Below, piece after piece: positions 1-12,100 of a DNA stretch of 64,000 bases. The stretch is taken from contig OZ022261.1 of the NCBI GenBank assembly GCA_963978905.1, forward strand, positions 33,402,102-33,466,101. Reading direction: 5' to 3'. The translations under genes and the position numbers were made by a program. The notes under the pieces are model-generated. The model was not told the origin of the DNA. It saw only the letters and a list, made by a program, of their open reading frames with translations, and ran no database searches. How positions within the stretch are numbered: position 1 is the stretch's first letter; each line of letters begins with the position of its first letter. The stretch is from Trichostrongylus colubriformis (lineage: Eukaryota; Nematoda; Chromadorea; Rhabditida; Trichostrongylidae).

Positions 1-889
1 TCTGTCGTTTTCAAAGGATAAGCTCTGCAATTTCTCATTCCTATACCTACTATGCTTATCAGCACACGTACGTACCTGTTGAAGATCATAGTCGGTATCA
101 AAGATCAAGATCAAATGTCGCCCTGTGTTTTCGTTCTTGAACTGCTGTTCCTCGTGGCAATTTGCAATGTTACTGTTATCACCGTTGGGACTTGATTCCG
201 AGAATTTTGATAGAAAATGAGATTATGATGACAATCACACATTTGCGTCCGTGGGCCATCGAACTTGGTGTGTGTAAGACCATAGTTGAGGATAAGCACT
301 GCGGAAGTTTCACTACGTGATGGGTAGTACAGTGCTCGAAAATGACTGCTGGTTCAAGTTATGCCCCTTGGTATTCTTATTATAATGATCCGATGTCCCG
401 TTGTATCAATTTCCAAAGGGGCGTCCATGGGTGTGCATCGGAAAGGTAAAAATAGGTCATCGCGTCACGGTAACCGCTTCACCGCGCGCGCTCATATCCA
501 TGTTGTCCTGTCGTAAGTTGAGTGAGTTCGCAACGGGACCAGCAAAAAAGTCTCCGCGTGTGTGACTCAGTGCGCGCGGCAAGATAAGTATTAACCTAAG
601 GTCCCAACGTTAAACTTTAATGGCTTTCGTACGTCTGTTGAGTGATCCTATTCACATCTTCTTTCGAGCAATAGCACATTTACTTCTCGCTGAGCTTGAT
701 GTAATACGCATGAAATCTGTTCGGATGAAAAACTGCATGAAGATGTCGATTTGCATCCGTTGAATTTTGTATTGAAAAACCGGAAGGAGTTCTGTAGTTG
801 CGAAGTGCTCTTTAAGTGTTTTCTTTTCCTGCTTAAAAGAATAATCTTTCTCCTCCACTTTCAACACTACTATACGTACTACTTTCTAC

Positions 890-1660
890 TTCTTATTGTA
901 TACTAATTTCAACACTGTATATTAGTCGAACTTCAGCTGGTTCTAACGTGGTATTTTCATCCTAAAGTTAAGAGCAGACCTAACTCTATCACTTTACTCC
1001 GTAACAGCCTTCTGCACGAGCAGGAATGAGAGCTTGTTCCGAGCGAACGAGATGTGTCACCTCAACTGAGCAGGTTCCGAAACTTGGTCGCCCTGGTTCA
1101 CTGAGATCCGTGCATTCTGTATACCTGAGGGGATTCTTATCGGGTGGTGTTCTTGAACAATCCGTTTCTCCGGGCTCCCAACGTCGTTTACAAGGTCCAG
1201 AATGTCCCATCACCACTCCCTTTCGCAGGCGGGTTTGAGACCTGAAAAATGACACTTCGGATTATAGAAACTTTGTCCAAGCAGCGAAAGCTCTGTGACT
1301 TCTATGAACCGATGAGTCAGTCCTCAAGAAGCTTCCCACGAGAGACCTCCCGTGAAAGCTGGTCCTGCTGTTTTAGGCAGACCTTAATGCCGTAGGTGCT
1401 TTAGCCCAACTATGCAGACTGAAGGCGCCATATTTTACATTGACAGCGTGAAGTTGAGGAAAATTTATACCACCCCAAAGAGGGGGACATATTTTGGATC
1501 TGTGTGGCCCGGGGGGGGGGGGGAGACGCGACTTGCCGTGCCTGCAGTATCGCCTTGCCGTTGGAGGCGTGTCCTCTAGCCGTCTGGGCTCTCCCGGGTT
1601 TGCTCCAGCCTTTTCGAAGTAGGAGCTGGACAGCGTCGTCAGCAATCTTATTTATTTTGA
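890..1660. repeat. MITE family H, diverged fragment
   Basis: It shares the blocks TCGAACTTCAGCTG, GATTCTAAC-like, CATGAGCAGGA-like and CTGAGGGGATTC with the copy at 32857-33541, in the same order. The termini are not clear, and it contains a 13-nt poly-G tract at 1511. Confidence 0.45.
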
Positions 1661-2258
1661 ATATTCTTGAATAAATCTAATATGCATTGTAGTAATGCAT
1701 TATGACGGTCACAATCAATGTACAAGAGAGTTAATTCATTAGAATATCGACTGCTCTGGGCCATTTTTTTTCTTCAGCACGCTTATTACTGATAAACGAG
1801 ACATGGCAAAACAGTTGCTTTATGATCCTGAGGTGTTGCTAAACCCCATCGCTTGAGATCCCCCTGTACCTGTCCGCCTCGGGTCCTGAATGAATTCGTT
1901 CATTCGGGTTAAGTTGTCAGCAAGCCGCAGTATGTTGACTCTCTTGCGTTCTAGGTCCGGGCAGGATTTCGCGTGGGGCTCATTCACGCACTGAAGAGGT
2001 GAGCAGCCCTATAACTGAAAAGGAGAGCAGCCTTACAAATTGCCATTGCTCCAAGCTCGCTTGTCCTTGTTCGTCGTAAAGCCCATGGGTTGTTGATTAA
2101 TTCTATAATTTACTCTCATGCGAATTCGTAGGGTTTTTCATCGTTTTGCTGCATATGTGTTGTGGTGCACCTTCGCGTGCATAAATAAATATTTTTGTGA
2201 CGATGAAAGTAGTGAGCCACAGCTTGCATTTGCTTTTGGAGGAATATTTAAAGAATAC

Positions 2259-3005
2259 AGCGGGTGCCAAAAAAGTTTTGCTCGCGGCTCACTTCCGCCA
2301 TGTATACAAAACATAGGAAAACGAAGGAGATGAAAGTATTGAGGCAAAATATTCCTGAAATGTTCCCTCAAAAGCAGAGACAAGCTATGGCTCGCTACAT
2401 TCATCTTCATTAAAATTCGGAGCTTTCAGTCGGCGCAGTCGGGCTTCAGACCACCTACGGTGTCAAGGTCCGCTTAAAACAGTGGAGCCAGGTTCCGTGG
2501 TAAGTCCCTTGTGGAAAGCTCCCCAAGAATTGCCCCTTCGATTCCTGGGAGTCACAGGGCCCTTGCTGCTCGGACAACGCTGCTATGATCCATCCGAAGA
2601 ATCATTTTTAATACCTCAAACCTACCTCCGAGGGGTTTCAGTGGTAACGGCACGTTCTGACTTTTGGAAACTAAGGGCGCTGGGAACCCGGAAAAACGGA
2701 ATGTTAAAGAACACCATTCAATATGAATCCCCATAGGTACCCAGAGTGAACGGACATGAGCAATGTTCTGAACGAGGGCGGCGAAATTTCCGATTTTGCC
2801 GTGTTGAGGTGACACATCATGTTCACTCGGAATAATCTCCCGATCCTGTTCGTGCAGAAGGGTGCTAGGGAGTTTACTGATGGTGGAAGGTACGCTCTTG
2901 AAATTGGGGATGGGAATACCTCGTTAAAATTTGCTGAAGTACGAATAAATAGGTTTGAAAGTGGAGGAGAAAAATTACTTTCTTCTATTGGCACCCCCTG
3001 TATTT
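2259..3005. repeat. MITE family H (GGGTGCCAA termini), copy 1
   Basis: The left end reads CGGGTGCCAAAAAAGTTTTG and the right end ATTGGCACCCCCTG, that is, terminal inverted repeats of about 10 bp. The interior is shared with 32857-33541 in inverted orientation and partly with about 890-1660 (shared blocks around the strings GAACTTCAGCTG and TACCTGAGGGGATTC). It has no open frame with known similarity, so it is classed as non-autonomous. Confidence 0.6.
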
Positions 3006-3171
3006 GCCCCAACACTTTTATCTCTTTCTTTACACTTCGTTTTGTACACTTGGCGGGTGTGAGCCGTGAGGAAAATCACTCTTTTTTGCCACCCCTTGTG
3101 GAGTGGGGTCTGTGCGGAAAGGTGCCAGAGACAAAATTCAGCGATTCGCCTTTCAGTTCTTATTTTTGCAG

Positions 3172-6100
3172 GGCATGGAAGTAGTGTGGGAGTGGTGACG
3201 CGACGGCTTCCGACCATCGAATGGTCTGATGTGCCATTCCCGAATAGTATATCCATGGTAACCACTGTTCCTTTTTTATCTGAGTTGTTCAAATCGTGGC
3301 TCAATTGTTCTGCGCCCAGTGGATTTCTGTCCGCTTTTTCGCTTTTTTTCATCCGTTCTCTTTTGTTGTTTTTCTCTGGTGCTTTTATAACCTTATTCAT
3401 TGATATTTCAATACTGATGCTCTAGTTCTGCGTTCCTCATGGGTGGAGCCTGGCTCACAAGCCACTTGATCCTACATTTTTTGTGTGCACACTCACAGAT
3501 CTTATGGGAGCTCATCAATATGCTTGCTGTCTACAGGTAACAGTTTGGATTAGATTATCTTTTCGGTGAAAGCTATATTTCGCATTTGGCAGAAAAAGGG
3601 GTCAGGCTGGAAGCCTAGCGCCATTGGTGCGGATGGGTTGGGACGTGTTCGGCATGGGCCAACTTAGAAGAAGGTAGTGAAAGAAGCTGCCAGCTTGAAT
3701 CCTCTTGCCCTTACGCGATATGTGCTTTCAGTAATGATTCATTCTTGTGGATTGGAATCTTATTTATTTATTCATTTATTACACATGGAAATACCTTGCT
3801 CTTTTTTAAAATTATTTGGTGTATTTTCATTTTTCTTTTGATGCTGCCACCTGCAGGTATATGAACCGTGCATCGGTGGTCCTGATGAGGACTGTGACGA
3901 AACCTTTCACGGCTCAAGTTCGATGTATCGACCACGAGTATACGTGATTCTTTCACGTCATCCATATTTCGATCTTTTTCGAGTCTGTTCCCAACTTTGT
4001 TCTGTAGATTCTTCAGATAGAATATAAACAAATTCTTTTTAGACATGTCTTCATCGCATCGTCCTTGCTATCCAAAGTGATGTGGCTGCGGCAGAAGTGA
4101 TGATCGCAACAGTTATTAGTAAAATTTTATTAGTGGGCAGGTAAGTAAAGCCTGTTCTTCAGTATCATCATCGTTTGAGTTTAACGTGACCTTTATACTT
4201 TGCGACGCCATCGTACGGCTGCTCAATTTCTGTCGCAGCGTATTCATTGCAAAGCGAAGTCATTTTCACTTCTGTTATTTTTTTTTCTTCTGCGATTTTC
4301 TCTTCCACATTTGGTGAGCTCCCTTATTCGAGAGGATTTTTAATGGCTCGTAAACGTGTCAGCTAAAGTATTCATCCTTATTGACCATTCTCTGTACTTC
4401 ACTTTCAATTGGCGTTTTATTCGAGTACATTTATATTACTGGTTATCCGGCAGGGCTTGTCACCTTCAGTTGACAGGTGACATCGGAATATCGTGTTAGT
4501 TTTTTTTCTTCGGAGAGAAAAGAGAGTAACGTTGAAGAAGAAAAGAAAAGAAAGCAGTTCTGGGCTACTTTGTTGCTTTGCGAAGAGACCAGTTCAGAAA
4601 TCAAACTGTAGCGCGAGGAGCAGCTATCGCGCGATTGAGTCGCAAACTATGAAAGTAACTCAAGCCGTTGGATATGTTTCATGATGGTGCTATTTTAGGA
4701 CTCCCATTAGCTTCACTCTGGGTGGAGAACGGGTCTCAGTACAACCAATTCTTCAGCGGCGGGTCCCGTTAACGGGAGATCGTGTTACACGATTTGCTAA
4801 ATGTTTAGGTTTGTCTACAAAAATTTGGTCAAAATTTTGCTTTCAAAATCTTTACTCATCCGTTTTCTTATTTTTGATTTCTAGGATCTATTCATAATTT
4901 ACTAACGGTGATTAGAGCTGTTTTATGTGATGCAAAAATTATACTGCATAGTTCATCTCAACAGCGTCTCTCTGATTCAGCATATGCCATCAAATCCCTG
5001 ATATTTCCTTTCGAGTACACGTAAGTCATCATGTTTTGCGGTTTTTATAGATTTTTCGAGATCTTGGGATATCCCTTGGATTGAGGTATGAGGAGTATCT
5101 CATATGCCTAAATGTTTCGTCTGCTGGAGTGTTTAGCATCTAGGAGTGCTTGCCTTTACTCAATTTCGCTATGCCTCTTTTTTCAAGTTTCGTTATGTAG
5201 ATGTGCTTTCAAAATCTACAGTATTGTTAAAATACAACATTAGGGTAATGAATGAGATCAGAACGAGTATGACAGGTGCCCTGTAAATAAAGTGATAAAT
5301 CTTGAAGAGTTAATCTATAGCAAAACTCGCGTTGAAAGGCGCGCCTTAGAGTTCTTATTACGGCGTCGCTTAGATGTTTACATGGGTACGATGCTACGAC
5401 TGAGTAGCTATAAGGGGCGGGGCAAAGCTATCTTATTTTCCTCTCACCATCTGCATCACTTCCTGCAGTGGTGCAGATGCAAAGCATTCCAGTAAGGGTT
5501 AATGACAGAAAAAAATTATCCCGTTTCTTGAGTTTTTTACCGCTTCATTCCTTCCTTTCTCTGCTTTTGCACTACTTGGCTTTTCTATTTTCAAATTTCT
5601 ATTAGTCAATCTGCCCCGTAACGGTGTCTTTAAGACATGTACATATATTTCCATACGATTAAATTCAGTCCCAATTTTATATTCTACACCTCGTATCCTT
5701 TGTTCTTCAATCATTTCCATTTCCTTACAGTCTGGTTCAGTGACCATTTGCAGGTATACCTTCGTAACAGCCTTGCCTGAGTTGCTACTTGAGTATTTAG
5801 AAAGTCCTACACCGTATCTTATGGGTGTGTTGTCGCAGGTCCGAGAGAAGGTTTGTCGCAGTCATTACTACTGTAGAATCAAGTCTGTAAGGTTCAGAGC
5901 TTAATTTTTTTATTTTAGCTACCACATGTAGATGCTGTAGTGGTAGACCTAGACACAGGTGAAGTCCGCTTGCCAGAAAACAATCACCTTGCCGAACTTC
6001 CGTCACCATTCCGTGAACGTCTGGTAACTCGCCTACAAAGGGTACGTCCCATCGAAATGGTATTTGGTAAGTTTCCTTACTTGATTATCCAGTTCTAGGT

Positions 6101-9100
6101 GCTCAGTCCTGAATTGGCGACTGCTGATCTGGCCATTCCGGCTGCTTTACCTCCGCCGTTGGAGCCTCATTTACTGGTATGCGTCCTTTTTCTTGTTTAT
6201 CCAGTATAGCCCAAACACATTTCTAGGCGTTGGATCTACCTTCTTTTGCCATTCTCATGGTAACACAATTTAGATAAAACCAGTTTTGTGTGAACTAACA
6301 TTTTCTTTACTGAGTGGGCTACTATTCCTTTTTCTTTTTGGAGAAACTTACCTGTAATTTTTTTATAAACAGTGGGTGGTCCTCGCGTAGCTGATTATCA
6401 GTAGGTTAGGATGATGTGAGTCGCGAAGCGTGACATCGACCTTACAGTTGAAACGAAGTCACCAAGTGCACTCTCGTTGGTAACACTCGTTGCCGAGCAT
6501 GCTGAGTAGTCAAAGAAATGCTGTGCATTGGACTCCTCTTTTTAGGATAAAGAGATCCGCGCCTGTTTCGTGCTGTTCTTCTCCGAACTACTTTACGGGT
6601 ATCGTTCATGTCTTGAACTGGTTCGCCTCCATCGTCATCCCCTTATTGTGTTTCACAAGGCTGCATTCATGGGCATGAGGTGAGTCGTTCTCACCTTTCT
6701 CCTCCTTCACCTTTCCCCTCGCAGTATCAATGTTGTAGGCATCTGAAGTCTCCTCTTCTTCACGATCTACTCGAAGGTCAGATGTTCCAGCTTTTTGTCG
6801 CCACCCGTGGTTTGCCATTCAGGGAATGTGATATTTTTGACGAGGTTTGTTTTTGTAGTTGCAGGAATACGGTGTTAAATTGTTCTATTCATAAGGCTGA
6901 GGTTACGGCTTGCGTGATCACACGATTCAAAATCATACGATCATTTGCCGTCGTGCGTACTCCCTACCGAGCGTGCTATTCTCCCTCTGCAACGCACGGC
7001 TCATGAGTATTGACAGGCCGTGAGTATGATGACAGGCTAGATTGCGAAGGAAACATAGCACGTTAACGGAGAGTGCACACGACCATATATGCGATCGCGT
7101 AATTGCGAATAGCTATTTCGCAGGGACTATAACGGTGACCTAATCAAGTTCTGTGGTTTCATGGTTTTAGGTGGTCTGCACAACAACGATAGAGAATGAT
7201 GACTTGAATTCATCCGAAGAGAAGCAGAGAATGGCAAAAATCAGCTCTTCTTTGTTGCTTAATGTGAGTTTGCTGGTTACTCTAACATTAACGTGCAATG
7301 GTGATTAAAGACAGCATTAGGGGTAATGTGGTAATGGAGAAATCCCTACAAGAAGTCACTCACATAGTAGTACTAGGCCTTAGAAGGCTACTTGTGGCGA
7401 AATGCCGGTAAAAAAGCGCCTCTCCGAGCTGTAGAAACGCCGCAAAACGCCGCAACCGCCCATCTGTCCAGCCTCTTGATAAGTCGATCCCGCCTCCGAA
7501 TGACGTAATTGTCGATTGACTGGGGTGGGAGCGGCCAAGGAGATGTGGCAGGATCGGAGGTTTTGCGGCGCGCTTTCGCAGTTTTAGCTTGATGCTCCCT
7601 TCAAAAAATAGATGCTGTCGTATTTCCAAACATTCCTTAGCATTTACATGGCAACATGCCAATGGAAAACTAGATCAGACTACCCGCCTCTTGACGGACA
7701 GGTCGTCCGCGTCGAGAATCAACAAGGGAAAGAGGGTCTTATTTCTCGGGTTTTTGGCCAATTCCATACGTTGTTCCTTCACTGTCCTGTTTCTAGGCAT
7801 CTCGACTTTCATATGCACTATTTCTTTTACTTTTCGTCCGAATTTCCCCTAATGCTGCCTTTAATAGACAGGTGAGGTTAACCTGTGCATGTTTCATTTG
7901 AAGACAGCAGGGAAAGCGAAGACACTTAATAGTGCGCAGAGGAGAAAGAACTGGTTGAAGCGGTTCCAAAACTTGAGAAATGTCAAAACCCCATCAACAT
8001 GTTGGCTATCACGGCCGACGTGTTTTCGTACCGTGAATCAGTGCAGTAGCGCGGCAATGTCTTGCAAAGACGCAGTCTTTTTCCCACTCCCCGCTATTGG
8101 CCATCCGAGCTGACAATGAGCGCGACGTCGTAAGGCTACACCTCGTTGAGCTGTGTAGGGAAGCACGAAAATTTCGGTGTTGATCAACATTTTTGGGATG
8201 CGCCACATATTATACTCCACTCCAAATCATAGTGACATGGTTGCGCTTTGACCAGTCCGTTGTCTTACTAGGATCAACCCATGTACAAGTCAGCGCTTGT
8301 TCTCATTGTTAGGATTTTGGCTGGCAACTATCGATACAAATTATGGTCCCCGGAACATACATGTGTATGCGCCATCAGTTATGAACCGCGTTATTTACCA
8401 CTATGCATTGATTAAAGGCAGCGATGGGGAAATTCGGATGAATAGTGGAAAATGTATTCAATAGAAAGTTGAGGTGCTTAGTAATACGATGGTGAAGAAA
8501 AAAAAAACGTAAGGAAATGGCTAAAGACACGGGAATAGGACCTCCTTCCACCGTTGATTCTCGTCGTGAACGACCTTTCTGTCACGAGGCTGTAGTCCGG
8601 ACTATTCTTCCATTGCATGATGCCAAGTGAACACAAGGGAATGTTTGAAAATACGGCAGCATCTAATTTCTGGAGTGAGCTTCAAGCTTCAAATTTGCGG
8701 AAGTGCGCCGCAATGCCTTCGACCCTGCCGCATATCCTTGGCCGCTCTCATCGTAGCCAGCCAGGAATCACGTCGCCTGCTGGAGGCGGGGTGTGTCATC
8801 CAACACTGTCGGCTGTTAATGGTTATACCGTCACTAGCTCGAGGGCGCGCTTTTCGGCTGGGATTTTGCCATAAATAAACTTCTTAGGTCCATAGTTTCC
8901 ATGTGAGTGACTTCTTTTAGGGATTTCTTTAAGCCCAAAGTGTATCAGTTGGGATATTCAGCTACTGTTAATAGAGATGGATTCAGGAAAAACAAGAGCG
9001 TATCATGACGACTACGCCAACCATGTCGAAGAGAGCATCACTATGTGTTGCGAACGGTGATCATGCAGCAGCTCATGATAGTGCTACTCTCAGGCCGTTG

Positions 9101-9112
9101 AGTAACGAGAGG
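3172..9112 (+). CDS. mtm-5: DENN module exons of mtm-5
   Basis: These thirteen exons encode the upstream, core and downstream DENN parts, the family's Rab-GEF module. The exon at 3172 contains [19 protein letters not shown], aligning with the RFPEKDW...PFPQGIEL stretch of vertebrate MTMR5. It enters in phase 1, so at least one exon with the start Met lies upstream, and none is recognisable in 1-3171. The exon at 3426 gives FCVPHGWSL and then TFFVCTLTD. The exons at 4699-5020 give the [12 protein letters not shown] and [20 protein letters not shown] core. Exons 5754-6041 encode [10 protein letters not shown] and then [16 protein letters not shown]. Exons 6546-6844 encode [20 protein letters not shown] and FHKAAFMG, then [18 protein letters not shown]. 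The exons at 7171 and 8987 are less conserved linker; [18 protein letters not shown] aligns with the MTMR5 linker across the 9112/10323 join. Confidence 0.93.
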
Positions 9113-12100
9113 GTAAGTAATATGCGCTACCTTCGTTGCTTTTCTAACAGTTATGAAATGCTTGTGGATTTGGTGTGTCATAAATTCAGTGCTCGCAACA
9201 TTCTTGTCCATTTGTCCGTTTGAGCCAAATAAATGGAATGTTTGTAGCACTAATATCCCGGTTCTGCAGTTCTGACACCGTGTTGCAATGATTTTGTGGA
9301 AGCTGAAGTACACTGAAAAAAATTTTAGTGTGTAGTTAGGTTTAGTGTGTTTCAAAGACACGGATGGGGGTAAATTCGATTGGGGGATTACGAAAGTAGA
9401 GTTGCTCAGCAATATAACACTAGAGAAAGAACGACATAAAACGGCGAAAAGACCGAGAAATAGCAATCCGAAAATCCCCCTTCTCCTCGTCCTCTGCGTC
9501 TCTAGCCGGAAGGCCAGAGTCTGAACCAGGCGGCCGCGATTGTTGTCCCGCCCCTCACGACGACTCCCCCGGCCGCATAACCGCATAACGACGTGCCGTG
9601 CTGCGGAGTCGTCATAAGACCCCAAGCCGTGTCTTTTTAATGCGATTTTCATCACTTGTGACCTCTTCTGAAGTGGAAGATGGGTTTTCAAAGACTTGTA
9701 CTGCCAAATCTCAGTTTTCCCTTATCTCAACTGGTGCCTTTCAGGATGTCATTATCGTGGTTAAACATAGGCTAGGAGTCTTCATGAGGGTTCGCATTTT
9801 CCTCGATCGGTAAGAGTCGACTCTGTACATATGAGAGGGCTTTGCATTGTGTAAGGGTTGGTCGGGGTCATATACTCTATCGTCTATCGAGACGACGCGA
9901 GAATATGAGGATCCGGCTGAGACACAAATCCAGGTGGAGGACGACGGAGCGGGGCGTCCGGGTGGGTGCAGACGCCTGAGAGCTGAGGAGCAGAGGCCAA
10001 TCGAAGATATGGAGCGGGAACAGAAAGTTACGTAAACAGTCCTACTCTCCGTCTCCGACCACGGTGATCTACTGAGCGGGGCACTCCCTCGAGGGCCCCG
10101 CCTTGTCGTCCTCCACTTTGAAAAGCTTCGTCTCAGCCGATTCTCATATTTTCGCGTGAAACTTTACACGCGGCCATTAGCAAACACATTATAAATGTGT
10201 GGATAATAGAGAAGAAATCATGTCCTTGTGCACGATTACTTTGAGAATGGGCTTGGTAATGTATTCCTACCTTCTTGATAAGTGTGTCAGTTTCAACGGT
10301 ATGCTACTTGTTTGTACTGCAGATAAATGCACTTATCGAGCAAAATCGTCTTCAATGGAATCTCGAAGATCATGGACGACTTCGACCTAAGTTGAGCGAC
10401 TTGGCGAATTTCATTTAATTTAATTTTGCACTTTTTCTAAGAGCTGTTTTTCAGGTAGTGCCGGTTCCAGAAAAATTAAATCTGTTTGAGGAGCATATTG
10501 GTGCGAATAGTCGGAGACTTTTGGTAGATTATTTCATATTGGAGCTTTCATATAGTTGTAGTTTGTTTTTAACAGTTGGCTCTGTCTTTGTGGCTTGCCT
10601 TGAAAAAGGGCCTTTTCTAGTCATTGCCATATCTTTGTTGATCAAAAACATGTTTTAGGTGCTCAGTGCATGTGTAGATGCCATCTTTGATAATCGCATG
10701 TCCGAAGCAAGAAAGGTGGGCTATGTTTTGTCAGAATCAGTGAAAAAAGCAGCACGATAGGTAGTTGGCCAATCGTTGTATGTGAATGTAGGGATTCTAA
10801 GTAGTGTCGCGGTGCAGAAAAACGGTGGAAATAAGCGAAAATCCAAGAAATAGGACTGCCTTTCTCATTAGATTTTGACTGTGGACGAGTTTTCGCGCCC
10901 TCGCACCAGATGGATGGGGAGACTGCAAGGCCAAGCTGTGGCCATTGCCCCGCCCACTATTACTACTCGGCCACATATTTGCCCTTTTGTTACCAGTAGC
11001 GATTTGTGGCTTTTGTTCTAGATGATGTGTGCTGTGGAGCTGTCACTTCGTGTGGTTGCTGCTCGAGTTGCTCTTTGTCGTCAACTTGCAAGTGCGGCTG
11101 TGCCAGTCACCAGAGCTATGCTTCAACCGAACCAATTTGAACTTGTCGTTCGACTTTTGAATTGTGCGCTTGAGGTTCTTCTTTCGAATATTCCTCCATC
11201 TATTTACCTCTTTAGGTGAAAATCTCTATAATATGTATGTGTTAGATTTGGAATTTTAGCATGAGTCTGATGATGATGAGCATGGAATTGCGTATGCATG
11301 TTTACACCTGGGAAATATATATTGTCGGGTAAGTTTGTAACTCAAGAGCCTCAAGGTCTTTTCAAAAGCTTAAAATTTTTAAGAGTATTCGTTTTCAGAA
11401 ACTCACACAAGGGGTACAACAATACGCCTACACATGTGTACAGGATCACTCAGTATGGAGTAATCATCGTTTTTGGGAGGCAGCATTTTTCCATGATGTG
11501 CATGAGCTTATGAGACGTCATTATGGTCATCAGCATGACAATAATATGCCATTGTCAGGGAAAGTACGTTAGCTTCATATTTCGAAACTCTATATCAATT
11601 GAATTTGTTTTGTGTTTATTACAACTTCATACAGAGCCATCACGATATGTGGAACTTGCTGGAAGAGCCGACCGCTATGGCACTTTCGGCTGCCCGGCTC
11701 AGCAATCTCTCCGATTTTTCGAGTGAAGAGTTAGCAAAGTGCAGTGAAGAGGTTGTTGCATAGTCTCTGCTTGGTGAAAGGCACTGATTCCCAGTATTCT
11801 AAACAGGAAGAATCTATAGTACATGGTCAAGCAAAGCATTACGTGAATCTTATGATTTACCTGAGAGTTCCACTTGACGCATCAAGGCTACGTCGGATCG
11901 ATAAAAATGACTTGGAACTGCGTGGAAATTTTCGAGATCAAAGAGATGTTAGTTTTTCATCTTTTGAATCCTATTTTCCTTACTAGTTGTTGTCAGTAAG
12001 TTTTATCACGCTCCTCATTAGTTGTGAGTAAGTTTTATCACGCCAGGAATGTCCCGAACTGCGATCATGCGATCGCATTTGTCATCGTGCACACCCTCAC

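Larger units (their letters stand above)
1..3171. other. region 5' of the first recognised mtm-5 exon; repeats only
   Basis: No coding exon could be supported here on either strand, although the first mtm-5 exon (start Met, roughly 15-30 residues) could lie here or further upstream. The stretch holds two copies of a MITE family (about 890-1660 and 2259-3005) and a run of 13 G at 1511-1523. The rest shows nothing recognisable. Confidence 0.6.

Noticed and set aside
9041..9691. 216-codon minus-strand open frame
   Set aside because: It crosses degraded MITE sequence and mtm-5 exon 8987 in antisense, has no domain-like pattern, and similar frames recur in other repeat copies.
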